A stretch of DNA of 58,152 bases from Acanthaster planci (taxonomy: Eukaryota; Echinodermata; Asteroidea; Valvatida; Acanthasteridae): assembly GCF_001949145.1 (NCBI RefSeq), contig NW_019091489.1, positions 93,945 through 152,096 of the forward strand, written 5' to 3'. Below the pieces are notes generated by a model. That model had not been told where the DNA came from and did no database searches. It saw nothing but the letters and a program-made list of their open reading frames with translations. Shown in pieces: positions 12,500 to 25,269 of this stretch (its first letter is position 1; every line of letters begins with the position of its first letter). The translations under genes and the position numbers were made by a program.

Positions 12500-12800
12500 G
12501 TCTGTTTGACAACAGAACAGAGGGCTTTGTCTCATTTCAACAACTAAGTCATCATCACATCATGTCATTTTTCGTATATAACGCCTCTCAAGTTATCTGC
12601 AAAGTTTCAAGCAGATAAAACATGTAATTCAGGAGATATAAAGCTTTAAAGAGTGCACCTTTAATGTCACGTGACTTGTCTCCTGATGACTTCATTATCA
12701 CATGAGGTCAAATTTCTTTAAAGCACTTCCTTTTCAAAATATTTGCAAGATTTGAACCCAATCGGACGTGTATTTCAGGAGATATGGGGCCTTAAAGAGT
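12500..12800. repeat. Short tandem-like segments with 'gatataaagctttaaagagtgcacc' type units
   Basis: Units of about 110-130 bp occur here and again at 13390-13740. Each contains a cacatgaggtcaa block, a cctttaaagcact block and a caggagatat block. They look like a degenerate tandem array interrupted by the family A copy at 12800-13395. Part of the unit also recurs near 40410-40490. Confidence 0.5.
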
Positions 12801-13395
12801 GCATCCTTAACCACTTGCTGCTGGGTGCTTTGAAAAAATGCAGTGGATAATAACAGGTCATTTTCAAAATTTTCAGTTTTCAAAATTCTTCAACAATTCA
12901 GCATTTCATTTAACGAACATTTATACCCACAAGAAGTAATCCTTGGGCACTATTCAGGCTGACAGGTGACCTTCATTGATGCCCGAGTATTTTAACCAGG
13001 CCTGCACCCTTGTAAAAAGAGCCCAGATTGTGCAGTGTTATGAAACCTTTTGTTCATGAACCTGTGCTGCTGACCTGTTTTCAATACAGGACCAGATTAG
13101 CATGCAGAGGTGCTGTGTGGCTCATTGCTGGGGTGGTGGAAAGCTTTTGTCCCTGGTGGTAATCCATTAACTCTAAATGCCCCAAATCCTGGTATACTGA
13201 TTCAAAACAACACTGGATTTTCTCCATTATTGAGAGTGAAAAAATGTCTGTAATGCCCGGCAGCTCAGTCTTTCGTGCCGAGCATGGTCTTTTGTTTATA
13301 CATGGCCCAACTCTTTTGTCCAGAAACCGGCTCCCCTTCTTCATGTATTAAGCCCTGCTCCTCGAAAACAGGTCGCAAGTCAGGAAGTGGTTAGT
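12800..13395 (+). repeat. Dispersed repeat family A, copy 3
   Basis: This is the most complete plus-strand copy. It matches 2860-3440 in order and the reverse complement of 25715-26275 over most of its length, including aaccaggcctgcacccttgt and the gctttgtccc.ggtggtaat type block. It is embedded in the degenerate tandem array at 12500-13740. No frame is conserved among copies. Confidence 0.65.
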
Positions 13396-13904
13396 GTCAC
13401 ATGACTTGTCTCCTGATGACGATATCACCACATGAGGTCAATGTACCTCTAAAGCACTCCGTTTTCAAGATATCTGCATAATTTGAACCAGATCAGACAT
13501 AAACTTCAGGAGATATAGGGCTTAAAGAGGGCACCCTTATTGTCATTTGACTTGTCTCCTGACAATCATTATCACATGAGGTCAAAATTCCTTTAAAGCA
13601 CTCCCTTTTCAAGATATCTGCAAGATTTGAACCCAATTGGATATACTACTTTAAACGAGGCACCTTTAATGTCACCTGACTCGTCTGCTGATTGTATTGT
13701 CATCACGTGAGGTCAATATCCATTTGTAAACCTTCCCTTCCTCACTATACATGTACCTGCAAGGTTTCAACCCAATCAGACATGTACAATACAATATAGA
13801 AAACAAAACATTGTAGTTATAGCGGAAAAGGCACAGATTAGACATTTTAAACATTTGCCCCTTTTGGTGTTCCATACAATGCGATCCGCTCTCCCCTCCA
13901 TGTG

Positions 13905-15000
13905 GTCAGCAATTTGCCAAGTCCCGAGAATATGCCCTACACACTATGCACCGTCTATGCTACAGGCAGATATTGGGCGTCCACACACATAGTAGCCAAT
14001 GCACAGTATGGGTATGGGATTTTCAAGCTGACAATTTACATGTATATGTAAATTTGAAAGGGGGTTTTGTGGACGGTGCTTCATGTGTGAGAAAAAGTAC
14101 ACCAGTTATGCACTTCATGCAGCTGACTCGAATCTTTTATCTCTGATCTCATGCACAATTCTCACTTTAATCTCTTACAGTTGATTTTTGTTTTACCGAA
14201 TTTTGACGAATAAAATAAGGTTTTATTTTAACTTCCGGTCTGATGACTTCATCAGCCCCAAACTTCACACAAGTGTTGACTGGGTAAAGATGATCATCTA
14301 CATCAATTTTCAGGTGATTCGGACAAACTTCATCACAGACATCTATTCAAAATGCATTTTTCGGAAATTTTAACCTGTCGCCAGAGGGCGCTTGACAATT
14401 AGGTGACGTCATCAGTAGATGATTTGAAGTACACAATACCCAAACAGACTAACACCGTTGAAAACAGCTTGATACCTATTACACTTTTAAACAATAAGAC
14501 CACTTCCGGTTTTGACTGGAAGGAAGGGTCATGTGATTTGACCCACACGAGATAAATTAAAGACCACATTTTATCCTGCCACTTGCTGCAAACAGAATGC
14601 TGCGGGAGGCCCCAGTTGATTTTATATGGAGTTTTATAAATTTAACCGAATATTTAAAAATTCAAAATTTAATAATAAATCACTTGATGACGTCATCATG
14701 TCATAAATATTTCAGAATAATTTTTGTTTTATAGTTAATGCTTGCTGTAACTTTGACGATCAAAGATTAATAAGGTATCAAACTAGTGCCTCGAAAACGC
14801 GTACAAATTAAATGGGCTGAAATAAATATTGAAAATCAATAATAAATCACTTGATGACGTCATCATGATGTCATGTTTCTTTGCAAATCTTTGGAGTAAG
14901 GTCCTTCACTGATGTAAGTTTGATGAAGATCCGAAGTTACAAATCTTTGGTGTAACTTCCTTCACTGATGTAAGTTTGATGAAGATCCGAAGTTACAAAG
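13905..15000 (+). repeat. Dispersed repeat family B, copy 1, including CRE-like palindromes
   Basis: The blocks match 27045-27690 and 39660-40440 in the same order. Shared landmarks are ccgagaatatgccctac (27060 equivalent), aaaaagtacaccagttatgca, gacgtcatcagt.gatgattt, accacttcc/tggttt with agaagggtca, and gccacttgctgca. From 14685 the copy carries two units containing the palindrome tgatgacgtcatca followed by cgaaaacgcgtacaaa and gggctgaaataaatatt. These units are also found as an array at 36840-37970. Confidence 0.7.
14883..14998 (+). repeat. Tandem duplication, unit about 58 bp
   Basis: Two adjacent copies share ccttcactgatgtaagtttg followed directly by atgaagatccgaagttacaa, differing at only a few bases. 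A diverged version of the same unit (ctcctcactggtataaatttg, atgaagatccaaaattgc) occurs once at 40190-40230 in the related family B copy, so the doubling here is local. Confidence 0.8.
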
Positions 15001-15283
15001 GACCAAAGAAAAAAGATAGAACAAGAGTAATGCCTTTTTCGCAAATTTTCGAAAAAGCCAAAAATAATCAGAGAAGCAATACCTGTTTCAGCAGAGTTGC
15101 CGAAACAGCTAAAAAAAGAAACAAAAGTCTGAAGAAAATCAAAATCTGTTTTGGCAGTCTAATACCGGTAAGTAACATTATTGAACAGAATCATTTGAAA
15201 TCAACACTTTTTAAATTTATTTTTATTTTCTGACTCAAAGGTGCTTATGGATGGAATAATTATGTGCTTGATTGGTCTTTGAG

Positions 15284-15357
15284 ACCAGCTCAGGAGAATG
15301 GACATGACTATATGCCCAAGGGCATTAACAGCATCCATTCTCCTGAGCCAGTCTTGA
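15284..15357. repeat. Imperfect hairpin with nested inner palindrome
   Basis: The outer arms are gaccagctcaggagaatgga and its near complement tccattctcctgagccagtc, about 20 bp each. The loop of about 33 bases contains tatgcccaagggcatta, itself an inverted repeat. No gene surrounds it. It could be a decayed foldback element end or an extruding palindrome. Confidence 0.6.
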
Positions 15358-15449
15358 ATGAAAAAGATTGTTATGCACTATTGAAACTCAAACACATGCG
15401 CCACTTGCTTAACTCAATACACTCATATTTCCAATTGGGGTGTCCCTAA

Positions 15450-17130
15450 GAGCATAACAATTTTCTCATTGGCCTGTGAAAGTCTTACAGCATAATGAAT
15501 TTTCATGCCTGTACAACAAATTTCCGGTACAATGGTACAACGAAAGTTTTCATCACTCCGTTGCCTGAAAAAACATTGTTGACAACCCATTTATAAAGTA
15601 TTTGCGAATTGCGGTGGTGAAAATACATGCACGGTGCACCACACTGGTTCTCACCGGGCTGAACAGTTGCCAATGAAGGCATGATGGAAATGCGGCAACC
15701 AGTTTATGTACAGTTCCTGCCAAAAAAGGGTCATGCGTTCCACTATATCGAATGCAGCTCTTTAGTTGTGAGTCGAAAAAACACTGCCATCACAAACTTT
15801 TCGGCAGGTTCATTCACAAAAATTGATCTCATGTCTATGTTTGTGTCTTCTGTGTTCATGAATTGAGGTTGTACTGCTTGTACTTACGCGAGCGTGTTTC
15901 CACAAAATTTCCAGCCGAAACACAAGGCTTATCGCCCGCCCCTCCATATGCATCAAGCAAGCTTACAAGAAGATATAGGAAATCATTGTTGGTTTCCTGT
16001 CATCATGACACGCATACATGTAGTGCATGATTAAAAAATCAATGACATTTTACATTGATTACACAAATACCAAAACAAAAGTTCCCATCCCATTTCCGAT
16101 AAAATTACACTCCAAATTAGTTCACTTGACTATTCTCACATCTCAAGAGTCCAACTACTCGCCCAACACTGAATTATTCATATTGCTACAAAAGATTTAG
16201 CGTACCCGCCAATGAGACTGTGTGTTTTCATGACGTATATTTGGCAAGACACAGCTACAGAGCATAGAAGTGAATAAGTCATGTGCACAATTAGTGTGTA
16301 AAAGGCATTAGCGCAAGAACCAGCGCGTGAACCAACACACGTGCATACCAATGCCATCCAATTGCAATATTCCTTTACGACACCATGCTTCTTCAGCGAC
16401 CATCTCATGAGCGAGTGGCCGTGCTGCAGTGGGCGAGTGAATACAGACTATCGATCAATCGTGTCACGCAGCTTGTGTCAAAAATCCAAAGACAGGCAAA
16501 AAATTAAACAAAATAAGTCTCTCCGTGATACAATTTGTGTTGGAAAGACAACTTACATGTACATGGATGGCGGCTTTAGTTGAAGGGCCTTCACATTCTT
16601 GCAGGTACACATAAGCCTACATGTGCATGCAGGTTATTTACTGTTGGCTTCGTCGTCATCCATGGCAAATGAAAGTCTTTTAAATTGGATTGATGCTTTC
16701 ACATTTTTTTAAAAATTTCACATGCCCATTAAACATGTTGTCCTATGACAGTGAAGTTTATTATTCTGAACACATCACGTGGTATTTGATTAATCGTAAC
16801 TGAGAGATCTTTTTGATCAACCACTTTGTCCTCAATTTATTCCAGACAAACTGAAATACAAGCAGTAACAAGTGAGGAATCAGATTTTTGCTACTCTTTT
16901 CGTGTGGTTGGAACGATGTGAGAGCAATAAAAAATTATTGTTGATTACCGTGGATGTCAAACAGATGCAGATATATGGAATCATTTTATAGTTTAAAACA
17001 CACATTCCTGGCTTCAGTTACATGTAGATAGATTTTCTCACAATACTTGTACAGTACATGTTGTATATCAAGGCCCAAAAAGACTCACAGAGAGTAAAAG
17101 AGGAAACAAAAGACACTGTTCAAAGGGTCT
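15450..17130. other. Non-coding DNA with inverted piece of repeat family D (15850-15930)
   Basis: The stretch 15850-15930 (aattgaggttgta.tgctt..., gagcgtg.ttccacaaaatttcc) is the reverse complement of part of the family D copy near 19200-19310. The rest has no supported gene. GAPDH and transposon-like frames were not found here. Confidence 0.5.
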
Positions 17131-18060
17131 TATTCAGTGCCCTCTGGTGTGCCTCAAGGAAGTGTCCTAGGCCGGTTGTTGTTTGATTTATTTATCAATG
17201 ATCTTGCTTATCATACCAAATTCACTACTGTTTTATTTGCGGATGATGCTCTGGTGTATAGACCTACATGCATACAATATCAGTCGAATGAAGTTATTCT
17301 TCAGACATTCATTGTATTCATAGTTGGTGTAACAATAACAAAACGAATCTCAATATTAAAAAAACTAAAATCATATTACTTGGTGCACAAAAACCACAGA
17401 TCCAACATACAAGCTTAATAACACACAACTAGACCTTGTTAACGAATACAAATACCTACATGTAGGTGTAGTTCTGAACAGCAAGATTAGGTGGGAAAAA
17501 CCATGTTCAGCATGTTACAACTAAAGCAAATAGACTACTTGCTTTTATTTTCAGTGTTGCTCGGGACTTGTCCCCCAGTGTTTTGCTTTCAATGTACAAG
17601 TCCTTAGTGTTACCAATCTTTGAGTATGGCAAGCCTGTTTGGCATCTCCACATTAAAACTCAACTAGACAAAATAGAGAGAATCCAGCATCGTGCCACCA
17701 GGATGATCCTCAAGCAGAGAAGAATGGCAATGGATTTTAATGCTAGGTTGTATCAATTAAATCTTTCTTTTCTGGAATGCAGACGGAAATAACTGTTATT
17801 TTAATACATTTGTGCTTGAAGTATTTCATGGGGTTATTGACAGTGAAGTAGTTAGGTGTAATATTACGGTTAATGGGCGATATGTGGAGAGAGTTAAGTT
17901 CAACTACCTTATAGAGCCTGAACACAGAGATTGCATTCTTCACCGATAAATGCATTTCCTCGCTGCTGGGATGAACTTCCTGATTCACTGAAAACTGGAG
18001 TGGTCGAAATGTCCTTCCAATATTGGATAAGTTCACTTAGGGCACACCTGTTTGAAATAC
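17130..18060 (+). pseudogene. LINE (non-LTR) reverse transcriptase fragment
   Basis: The frame at 17137-17418 contains PSGVPQGSVLG and then VLFADDALVY. These are the motif B and motif C (catalytic ADD) blocks of non-LTR reverse transcriptases, which copy RNA into DNA at the target site. After frame breaks at about 17420-17560, the frame at 17568-17792 continues with YKSLVLPIFEYGKPVWH and KIERIQHRATRMI, the usual C-terminal region of jockey/CR1-type proteins. Degraded C-terminal sequence can be followed to about 18050. The motif A region and the endonuclease are missing, so it is 5'-truncated and inactive. Confidence 0.85.
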
Positions 18061-19000
18061 AGTGAAACATCCATCCTTCCCTTCCCTCAGTTATTATTTT
18101 TTTTTATTTCTTAATTTCTTAAATCCATTGGACATTGTACAAGGTTTTTCCTGCAAGAAAACAAAGTCATAACATTGAAACTGAACAACAGTCAACATAA
18201 AGCAATCTTATTTGTACTATTTTATTACAGTACTTCCCCAGCCTGTGTTATTTTTTATAAATTCAAAGAAACAAAAAGCTTCTTGATTCATCCCTTTATA
18301 CATGTATATTGAATCACGACGGTATGTGCATACATTTATTAATTCACAGGGCTATTATTCGCTTCGGCAGAGTTCCTATATAGAGGAATGTTTGGCTTGT
18401 CATACAGTAATTGTTGTAAATAAAAACCTAAAAACAAATCAAAACTCACAGTGTGTCAAATCTCTGTAAGGTATTGACTGTGTTACAAGGAAAAAAATTC
18501 TGATGTCACATTGTCCACATATTTTAATCACCCCACCAAATGTGTTCTTTGAATGAAAACAATGACCAATCACAAGGGTCAAGTGAGAAAAGGTTGACAA
18601 GACATTTCTTTGATTGCATGCTCAGTTTTAGTACATGTACCTCGGTTTTGTTCATAAAAAACAAGTTGGGGCCCAACAGTAGTTTTACAAAATACACCAG
18701 GTTACAAGTCACTTAGCTTAAGCTGTTATCACAATGATGATCTTATGATCTGTTCATCAAGCACAACCAAAACAAGTTCTTGAGTAAGCCCTGGAAAGCC
18801 AACTGCTGTGTCACACAGAACTAAAAACTTCACAAAAAACTGAAGAAAAGCAAAACTGAACATACACATAACCAGTCAAAACAAAGGGAAGGCTGAAACA
18901 AGAAAAAGTATGCCTGTCAAAAAATAAAGTTGGAAGAGGTTCGAAAATTTCAACTTCAAGTCATTCTTTTGTAATGACTAACTGACATGAAATGGAAACA
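18060..19000. other. Likely LINE 3' tail then AT-rich non-coding DNA
   Basis: Immediately after the LINE C-terminus there is a T-rich run at 18090-18120 and AT-rich DNA that may include the element's 3' untranslated region. Nothing else is recognisable. Confidence 0.35.
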
Positions 19001-19400
19001 AAGTCTACTAATATTGCCACAAAAATAGACACAACTTGTCTGAATCAATGTAAAAATATCTGCAGTTGATACTTCTCGACAATTACGGACAATTCACACC
19101 ACAATTCACGACGCTGGTCAAGTAATTACGACTGCAAACTGGCCATCCGTATTTCACGTTTAACTTGCGCGTGATGCATCCAGCATGTGCAGAGCACAGC
19201 GCCAGTGGGCTAATTTAAGCTAGTGCAGCGGCAGGAAATTTTGTGGAAGCACGCTCGTTTCAACATGTTCAAACACGAGCAATACAACCTCAAATTAAAT
19301 TCACGAACATAAAAAAAAATAGAACACACATGGACAAAGGATCAAGTTCTGTGAAAGTTGTAGAAATCTCATTGCAACATTGATGTTTAAGAAATGTTGA
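19000..19400 (+). repeat. Dispersed repeat family D, copy 1
   Basis: Shared blocks with 20290-20840 and 56600-57140 in the same order are aattacggacaatt, gcgtgatgcatc, acaacctcaaattaaa.t.acgaac and gatcaagttctgtg. Part of it is repeated in reverse at 15850-15930. No conserved frame, class unknown. Confidence 0.65.
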
Positions 19401-20285
19401 TATGACAGCTGTGTACATGTACAATACACGTGACACACTAGTACAGACACAGATCCGAGAATTAGACAAACACCATAGTCTGCTACACACGGCTTGTGGT
19501 GCGCCGGCCTGTAGTGTATCTACACTCTGGAACCAGACAATTTTCAGGCGTTCATGGCACCAGAATTGTAATTTTTTAACGAAGTTTGACACCATATTAT
19601 TTTAAGGGTTTTATCTTGTAAAGCACAAAATGTACACGAGTATTTGATTCTATCATGGGTGGGCCAAAAGGCCTTTTCACACAAGCAACTCGCAATTTCT
19701 TGCACACGAAAATACTTTTTCTTGCGAGATCGTGCCAAATCGTCGTTTTCAAAATTTTTCTGGTTTTTGCACAGTGAGTACATCATGCGTAATGCAACTT
19801 TACAGTTATGAAATGACTTCATCTTCGGAAAAGAAGAAAGGGCTTTTATTTGGTTCCACAATGTCCAGCTAACAAGAACGTGTCTTTCTTTGTCGGCTAT
19901 CATTAAAAAAATAGAATAGGCTTTGGCCGTCATGGGTAAAATTAGTGGAGTTAAGTTGCGTGGGAGTAAAGTACCGGTAGGACAAGGCTATACACAAATA
20001 ACACAACCAAGAAATGCCAGATTGATGTTTGGAACTTGGTCCATGCCTTATCTAAGGCAGGCTAGCTGACAAAACAGTGGGTCTAGGCCTATTTCTTGTG
20101 ACACAGCTAACGAAAATTGTTGGGCCAAAATGAGCTCTGCTTCCTTGATTACCATCATAGGCCTATGCCTCTAAAAATTAAATAGGGTCAGTTGGCCTAG
20201 GTTAGCTCGGAAAAATATTTTTGGTCAATATTTTGTGCTGCCTGAATGGGGGACAAAAGTTTCCAGAAATTGTCTCAAAAAGTAA
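19400..20285. other. Non-coding DNA between two family D copies
   Basis: Two short opposing open frames occur (19402-19605 and 19290-19595) but neither has a domain, and they overlap on opposite strands. I support no gene here. Confidence 0.4.
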
Positions 20286-20289
20286 TTAA

Positions 20290-20840
20290 AACCTTCTCTT
20301 AGTCTACATATATGTAGAAATTTCTACAATTGAATTTCACAAGAATTACGGACAATTGACATGAGTCCAGTAATCACAATAGCAAGCTAGCCAACAGTGT
20401 CCATGTAAGGCATGGTAAGTATGGGTGGCAACACGCTCGCTTAAAGTAGTAGGCCTACGAGCAAAACAACTCCAACCTAAACTGGTGAACACAGAGAATA
20501 CATACAGACAAGAGATCAAGTTCCGTGCATTAATTTGCAGAAATCCTCTTGTAACATAGATTTTTTTTTCTACCTGAAGCTGTACTCATGTCATGTATCA
20601 TGTAGCGAGGGTTGCATCCATGAACGAGCGGGCGCCGATGTTGTGTGATCGACTGGACCTACGTACCGGTTGGCACATTTCCACCACGCATTTTGCATAG
20701 GCCCAGCAGCAACCAGAGCAGCTTTGGTTTAGTGCATTGAGCTTTGCCCACATATTGCAACAGCGGAATGTGAAGCAATTTGTGAAAATCATGGAACTTT
20801 CTTTTCAAAAATTAGAAATTTAAGTAGGAAAACATATGAA
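20290..20840 (+). repeat. Dispersed repeat family D, copy 2
   Basis: This copy aligns by eye with 56600-57140 from aattacggacaatt through gagatcaagttccgtg to the cagcag.aaccagagca block and gcattgagctt near 20735. It seems about 550 bp long. The pair gives the best view of the family's extent. Confidence 0.7.
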
Positions 20841-20849
20841 GAAAAACAT

Positions 20850-22600
20850 TTTAATGTGAGAAATGGTTAAATGGTGGTTTGCGAAGAAAGAAAACACAGC
20901 AGGATTTAACTTTTTTCCCATTTTAAAAATTTGTTATTCTAACTTTCTGCTAAAAATTTTGAAGGTCTTACCGAAAATGAGGGTTGATTGGGAAACAGGA
21001 AGCAAACATTTTTATGGGGGGGGGGCATAACTTGCTCAACACATACATTTAACTTTACTATCAAAAAGATTTAACTGGACCTATCATGTAGCCCCATGTT
21101 GAAGTGAAATGGACCCCACTGAATTATTTGTAATCGTCATAGCTATTGGACCGAAGCCTATAAAATTTTTTTTTAAGTTTGGCTGCAGGTCCAAGACAGC
21201 AGAACTAAGCCTAGATCAAGCCAATGCTAGGTCTAGTATTTTTCAGGCCCAAGCCTTGCTAGGGCTATTTCACAGTAACAAAATTCAAACATCACAAATA
21301 CAAATGTAACTGAGGAGGGCTTGACAATTAGTGGAGAACAGATGTGTCACGACAGTCAAATGGATAATTGCCGTAAAGCACATGTACAAGAGATTTATTA
21401 ATGAATTTACTACCTGATGTCTTTTCAGAACCAATCAGCTGCTTGCAAGAATGGCAATTCATTGCTGCAAGACTACGAGAGGCCTGCAAATGTTGAGATG
21501 AGATCTACCAATGAACAGAAGAGCACCCTCACCAGCAAAGAAGAGAAAGTCCCTACGTCTGTTAAGATTAGTTTGTGCCCTTGCAAACGTGATTAGGACC
21601 AAACATTCCAAAGCTGTTGAGTGTATCTATTTGGCACTCCTTGTGCACAAAGAACATAAGCTTGAGCATGAAAGTGATAGCTGTTGCCTATAGGAATGCA
21701 GAAATGCACTGTAAGTGTTCCAGCTCCGAGTAGCATAATTGATTGATTGGAATAAAATGACATCCCAAACTGGGATCCCAGTGGGATTCCTACCGGGATC
21801 CCAGTCCCTTTTTTCTGGGGTAAGAGTGGCCGATGACGTCACTGTATTAAAGGACTTCGGGCATTTAAACAGCATAAATGGGAGATTAAAGCCAGACTTC
21901 ATGAATTGGGAAGGATGAAAAGTTGGGAGTCGCAAATGGAGCGTCCATGCGACAACTTAAAATCATTAATAGTACTGCATGATGGAAATACAGTGATCGT
22001 ATTTTGCATTCAGAATCAGAAAACATGCAGAGGGATGTACCACTTCGGAATGCAAGTCAATTTTATTTCAAGTGAATCTCTTCATTTCCATCACACGTGG
22101 TGTAATCGGACGAGGTAACACGAGGTATCAATGCAACAAAATTTAGGGCCGAAAGTACAGTACATGTAGACCCACTTCTGTCGGACTTCGTAACAGTCAC
22201 AATGAGCACATCTGGACACGCCCACAAGGGGAGAACTCACAGTAGACATAGTACACATGTATGAAGTTTGGACACGGCCACATAGGAAAGATCTCGCGTC
22301 CGGACAGTGAACCGGACATAGCGAGGCTGTGTGGGAGATTTGTGGTGAAAGCATGACAGATCAAAGTGGTTATATGTGTGCCAACGTAGTATGAGAAGGC
22401 CCCTGGAAAAGTGCAGTATTACAGGATAATAAGACGCGTGTGAATTAGAACACCCGAGGCATGGACGCGGACAGGAGAAATGCAATAATGGGTCCAAATC
22501 AAACGGTATCATCACCGGGGCATGACTAGAAATGGAGCAGGTTGCCCATGTATCACCGTTGTCTCAGATATCGGTGAGACCAGGCGTATGGCGATCAGGG
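20850..22600. other. Non-coding DNA, possible decayed coding piece at 21480-21693
   Basis: The plus-strand frame at 21511-21693 is a basic 60-residue stretch (SPAKKRKSLRLLRLVCALANV) with a helical look. It could be a remnant of a transposon protein, but I cannot name a family. A homopolymer run of ten G occurs near 21018. No other features are supported. Confidence 0.3.
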
Positions 22601-24094
22601 GGAGTCATTCATTCATTCTTTATTTACTACACAACTGCCATTACAATATGTCATAAATAAAAAAAGAAATATGGATGGGGGGTCCCAAAAAGCAAAGGTT
22701 TGTTGAGCGGGAGCGGGATCCCCCAGTGTATTAATTAACACATAGCACACCCAATACACACCTAACACATAGGTCTGCAGGCAAAGTGCGGGATTGTCTC
22801 CCGCAGGCCTCCGAGAACAGGCACCGGAAGTGGGAAGGTTGTATCCTGTAGACTACTTGTACATATTCATTGTTTTTCGGTTCTGCACTTGCCGACATGG
22901 GATGGTTGGTTGGTGCGCAGTGTAATGATAGGGTGTAGTGTCTACCAAATATCCCAAAGAACGGCTGGTCCGAGTCTAGGGTGGAATGAGAATGAGTGAA
23001 CAACATATGGTATACAGAAACCTTGGCGGCAGAGCAGACCTGTACCTACGCTGTGGTCTGCATTGTGCTTGCGTAACCATACTGCATCCACAGGAGTCAC
23101 GCTGACTAACGTGGGGGGGCGATAATATGTACTATCTACCCACACCCACATGTCCCCAATGAAGGGTGATTGAGAATGGTGGTTTGAGGTGTTGGGCACT
23201 TAGTAGGGCTGGCGCACGAGCAGCGTGGGGTCTTCCCACTGCCAGCCTTGTCAGACACCCGGCATGAATAGGGAAATTTGTGGTTCATGGCTGTAACCAT
23301 GCCCAGGATTTGGGCAGTGTTGTACCTGCATTGCCTGGGTTTTCCTAGAGCGGGCAGGGGGACCAAGAGGGCTCGGGTAGAATTAGTCTGCCAAGAAGGT
23401 AGCCAGAATGCAGGGTGTACAGAGTTTAGAGGTATCGCCTCTGGAAGGGCCGTCCCGGAAACATTGGGACATTGGTCCAAGAGGGATTGGCATCACTGTC
23501 ATGCCAGTCTGTTGCTCAGACTGAAGAAAAGGCCATGCCAGAGTGGGATTCATTGATGCCCCCGTATGTAGCAGAATGTTACGGCAAGGGAACAACATCT
23601 TGACTTAAACCTCAGCGAGTTTCAGGTTCAAAGTAGTCAGCTGTGATTGCAGACCGGGCTGAGTCTGCAAAAATCAGGAAAGGTAGGTCCAGGTCCAGAG
23701 TGGTAGAAGCCTGTTTGGGTTTGTCGCTCAGGCAGGGGACGAGGGAGGACAGAGATTTGTTAATAAACTGGAATGCTGTCATCCAAGGTTCCGCGGGTGA
23801 TCCCGTTGCTTGGAGTGACATCTCTTCTGTTTGGAAGAAACCGATGAAGAAGACTGTTCGCCCTTGGGTCTGGAACGTAGGGATGAATTAGCAGCCGACA
23901 CGGTGGGTGAGATCGAAGACTCATACCCGGGGGCAGGCGGGAACTTGGCCGGTACGGACCCATCTTCTTGGGGCGATGGGCCAGCCCAGGAAGGCCTCGG
24001 TTTCACGGGCATACCAAGCTGAAAGCCGGAGCCGCGGGATGGGTTGTGGAGGTCGGAAGCTGCAGTGGCACAGAAAGCCTGGTAGGCTCTACGA

Positions 24095-24452
24095 TGCCTA
24101 GTGAATTCTTGTCGGGTGTCCCGGTACCTTGAGCCGAGAAATCATCAGGCGGGCCTGACCCGGTAGAACGTGGGGGAGGAGGCGACCTGGCATTGTTGGT
24201 ATGAGGCCGACTGTGGATGTCTGGTTGGCCGATGTTACCTAGGATGTGGCCTTGTGTGCTGGCGTAGTAGCCCCCCAGGCTCAACGGTGCCCGGTGAATT
24301 CTTTTTGGGTGTCATGGAACCGTGAGCTCAGGAATCATCAGGCGGACCTGACCCGATGGGACACGGGAAGGCAAGTCCTGGCATTGTCGGTATGAGGCTG
24401 ACTATAGATGTCTGGTCGGCCAATGCTACTGAGGATGTGGCCTTGCCTGCTG
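24095..24452 (+). repeat. Direct tandem duplication, unit about 188 bp
   Basis: The segments 24095-24262 and 24284-24452 share the order gtgaattctt, gggtgtc, aatcatcaggcgg, cctgacccg, ctggcattgt, ggtatgaggc, gatgtctggt and ggatgtggcctt, with about one difference in eight bases. They lie in what would be the 5' region of the retroelement on the minus strand, where repeated promoter units are common in LINEs. Confidence 0.75.
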
Positions 24453-24469
24453 CAGAGCTATGACATCCA

Positions 24470-25110
24470 GAAGCCGTGGCAGGCGGCAGCCGTGGCAGGC
24501 GGCAGCCGTTGCAGAGCCATAGGCTGTCAATAGGCTCAGTTGACTAGGTTGTCTGTTGGAGGGCGTGGAGACCAAATGGTCATAAGTCAAGAATGTCCGG
24601 GGGAATTCTGACAATTACGGAATCCAGTGTCACGGTTAAGGCCAGAGTCCTCATCTGAGCCGCTTAGGATATGGAGCGCCCACTCATGCGGCTTGGCCTC
24701 GCCCTCATTCCGTAAGAGATCACAGCTCGTGCGAACAATGTGGGCTCGATCTAGCCGAATCAGTCGGCTCCGTACACGACTGTCGAGCAGGAGGTACATT
24801 CCGTTAGGGACAGCCCTCTGCTCATGGCTAAGGCCTACATGTACATGTATATCCTCGTCAGAGCCACATACACGAGTGAAATACCCATGCGGCTAGGCCT
24901 TTTCCCAGTCCTACCACTTATCAAGAATTGCCTACTCAAGCGGTTAGGCCTTAATCCACAATGGCTGCTTAAATAAGGGAACACCTGCTCGAGTGGTTAC
25001 AAGGGAAGAATCACTTAAATTACAATCTGTCCTCTCATGTAGCTAGGATTGTGTGGACTATATGTGCTGCTAATGTGTGAATGTGCCCACTCAAGCAGCA
25101 AGGCTTATGG
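24470..25110 (+). repeat. Minisatellite (16-bp) followed by degenerate 'actcatgcggcttggcc' units
   Basis: At 24473-24515 a unit gccgtggcaggcggca repeats almost three times. From 24680 a block of the form c(c/t)actca.gcgg.taggcc recurs near 24685, 24888, 24932, 24990 and 25085 at uneven spacing of roughly 45-200 bp. These may be the leading repeats of the retroelement. Confidence 0.6.
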
Positions 25111-25269
25111 GGAGTGTAGGGTTGACCATTCCTCGTAACACTGACAGTAAACACCTGCAGAATCAAAAAAAGAAAGAAAAGGGCACCAAAAACAAAGAAA
25201 TAGCACTCTTACCAACAAAATTAAAATCACACAAGGTAAATGTTTATTCAGGAAATACGACCGGATGAC

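Larger units (their letters stand above)
22602..25110 (-). mobile_element. GC-rich retroelement remnant on the minus strand
   Basis: On the minus strand the segment ends with aataaagaatgaatgaatga at 22602-22630, a tail typical of some LINE 3' ends. The segment is much richer in G and C than its surroundings. Broken minus-strand frames run between about 24010 and 22730, some with S/P/K-rich sequence (PKGEQSSSSVSSKQKRC near 23840) followed by a helical block (FINKSLSSLVPCLSDK near 23770), which could be an ORF1 or gag-like protein. No reverse transcriptase motif is visible. The upstream end (24095-25110) is made of tandem repeats. I read it as an internally deleted, non-autonomous retroelement; the class is uncertain. 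Confidence 0.45.
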
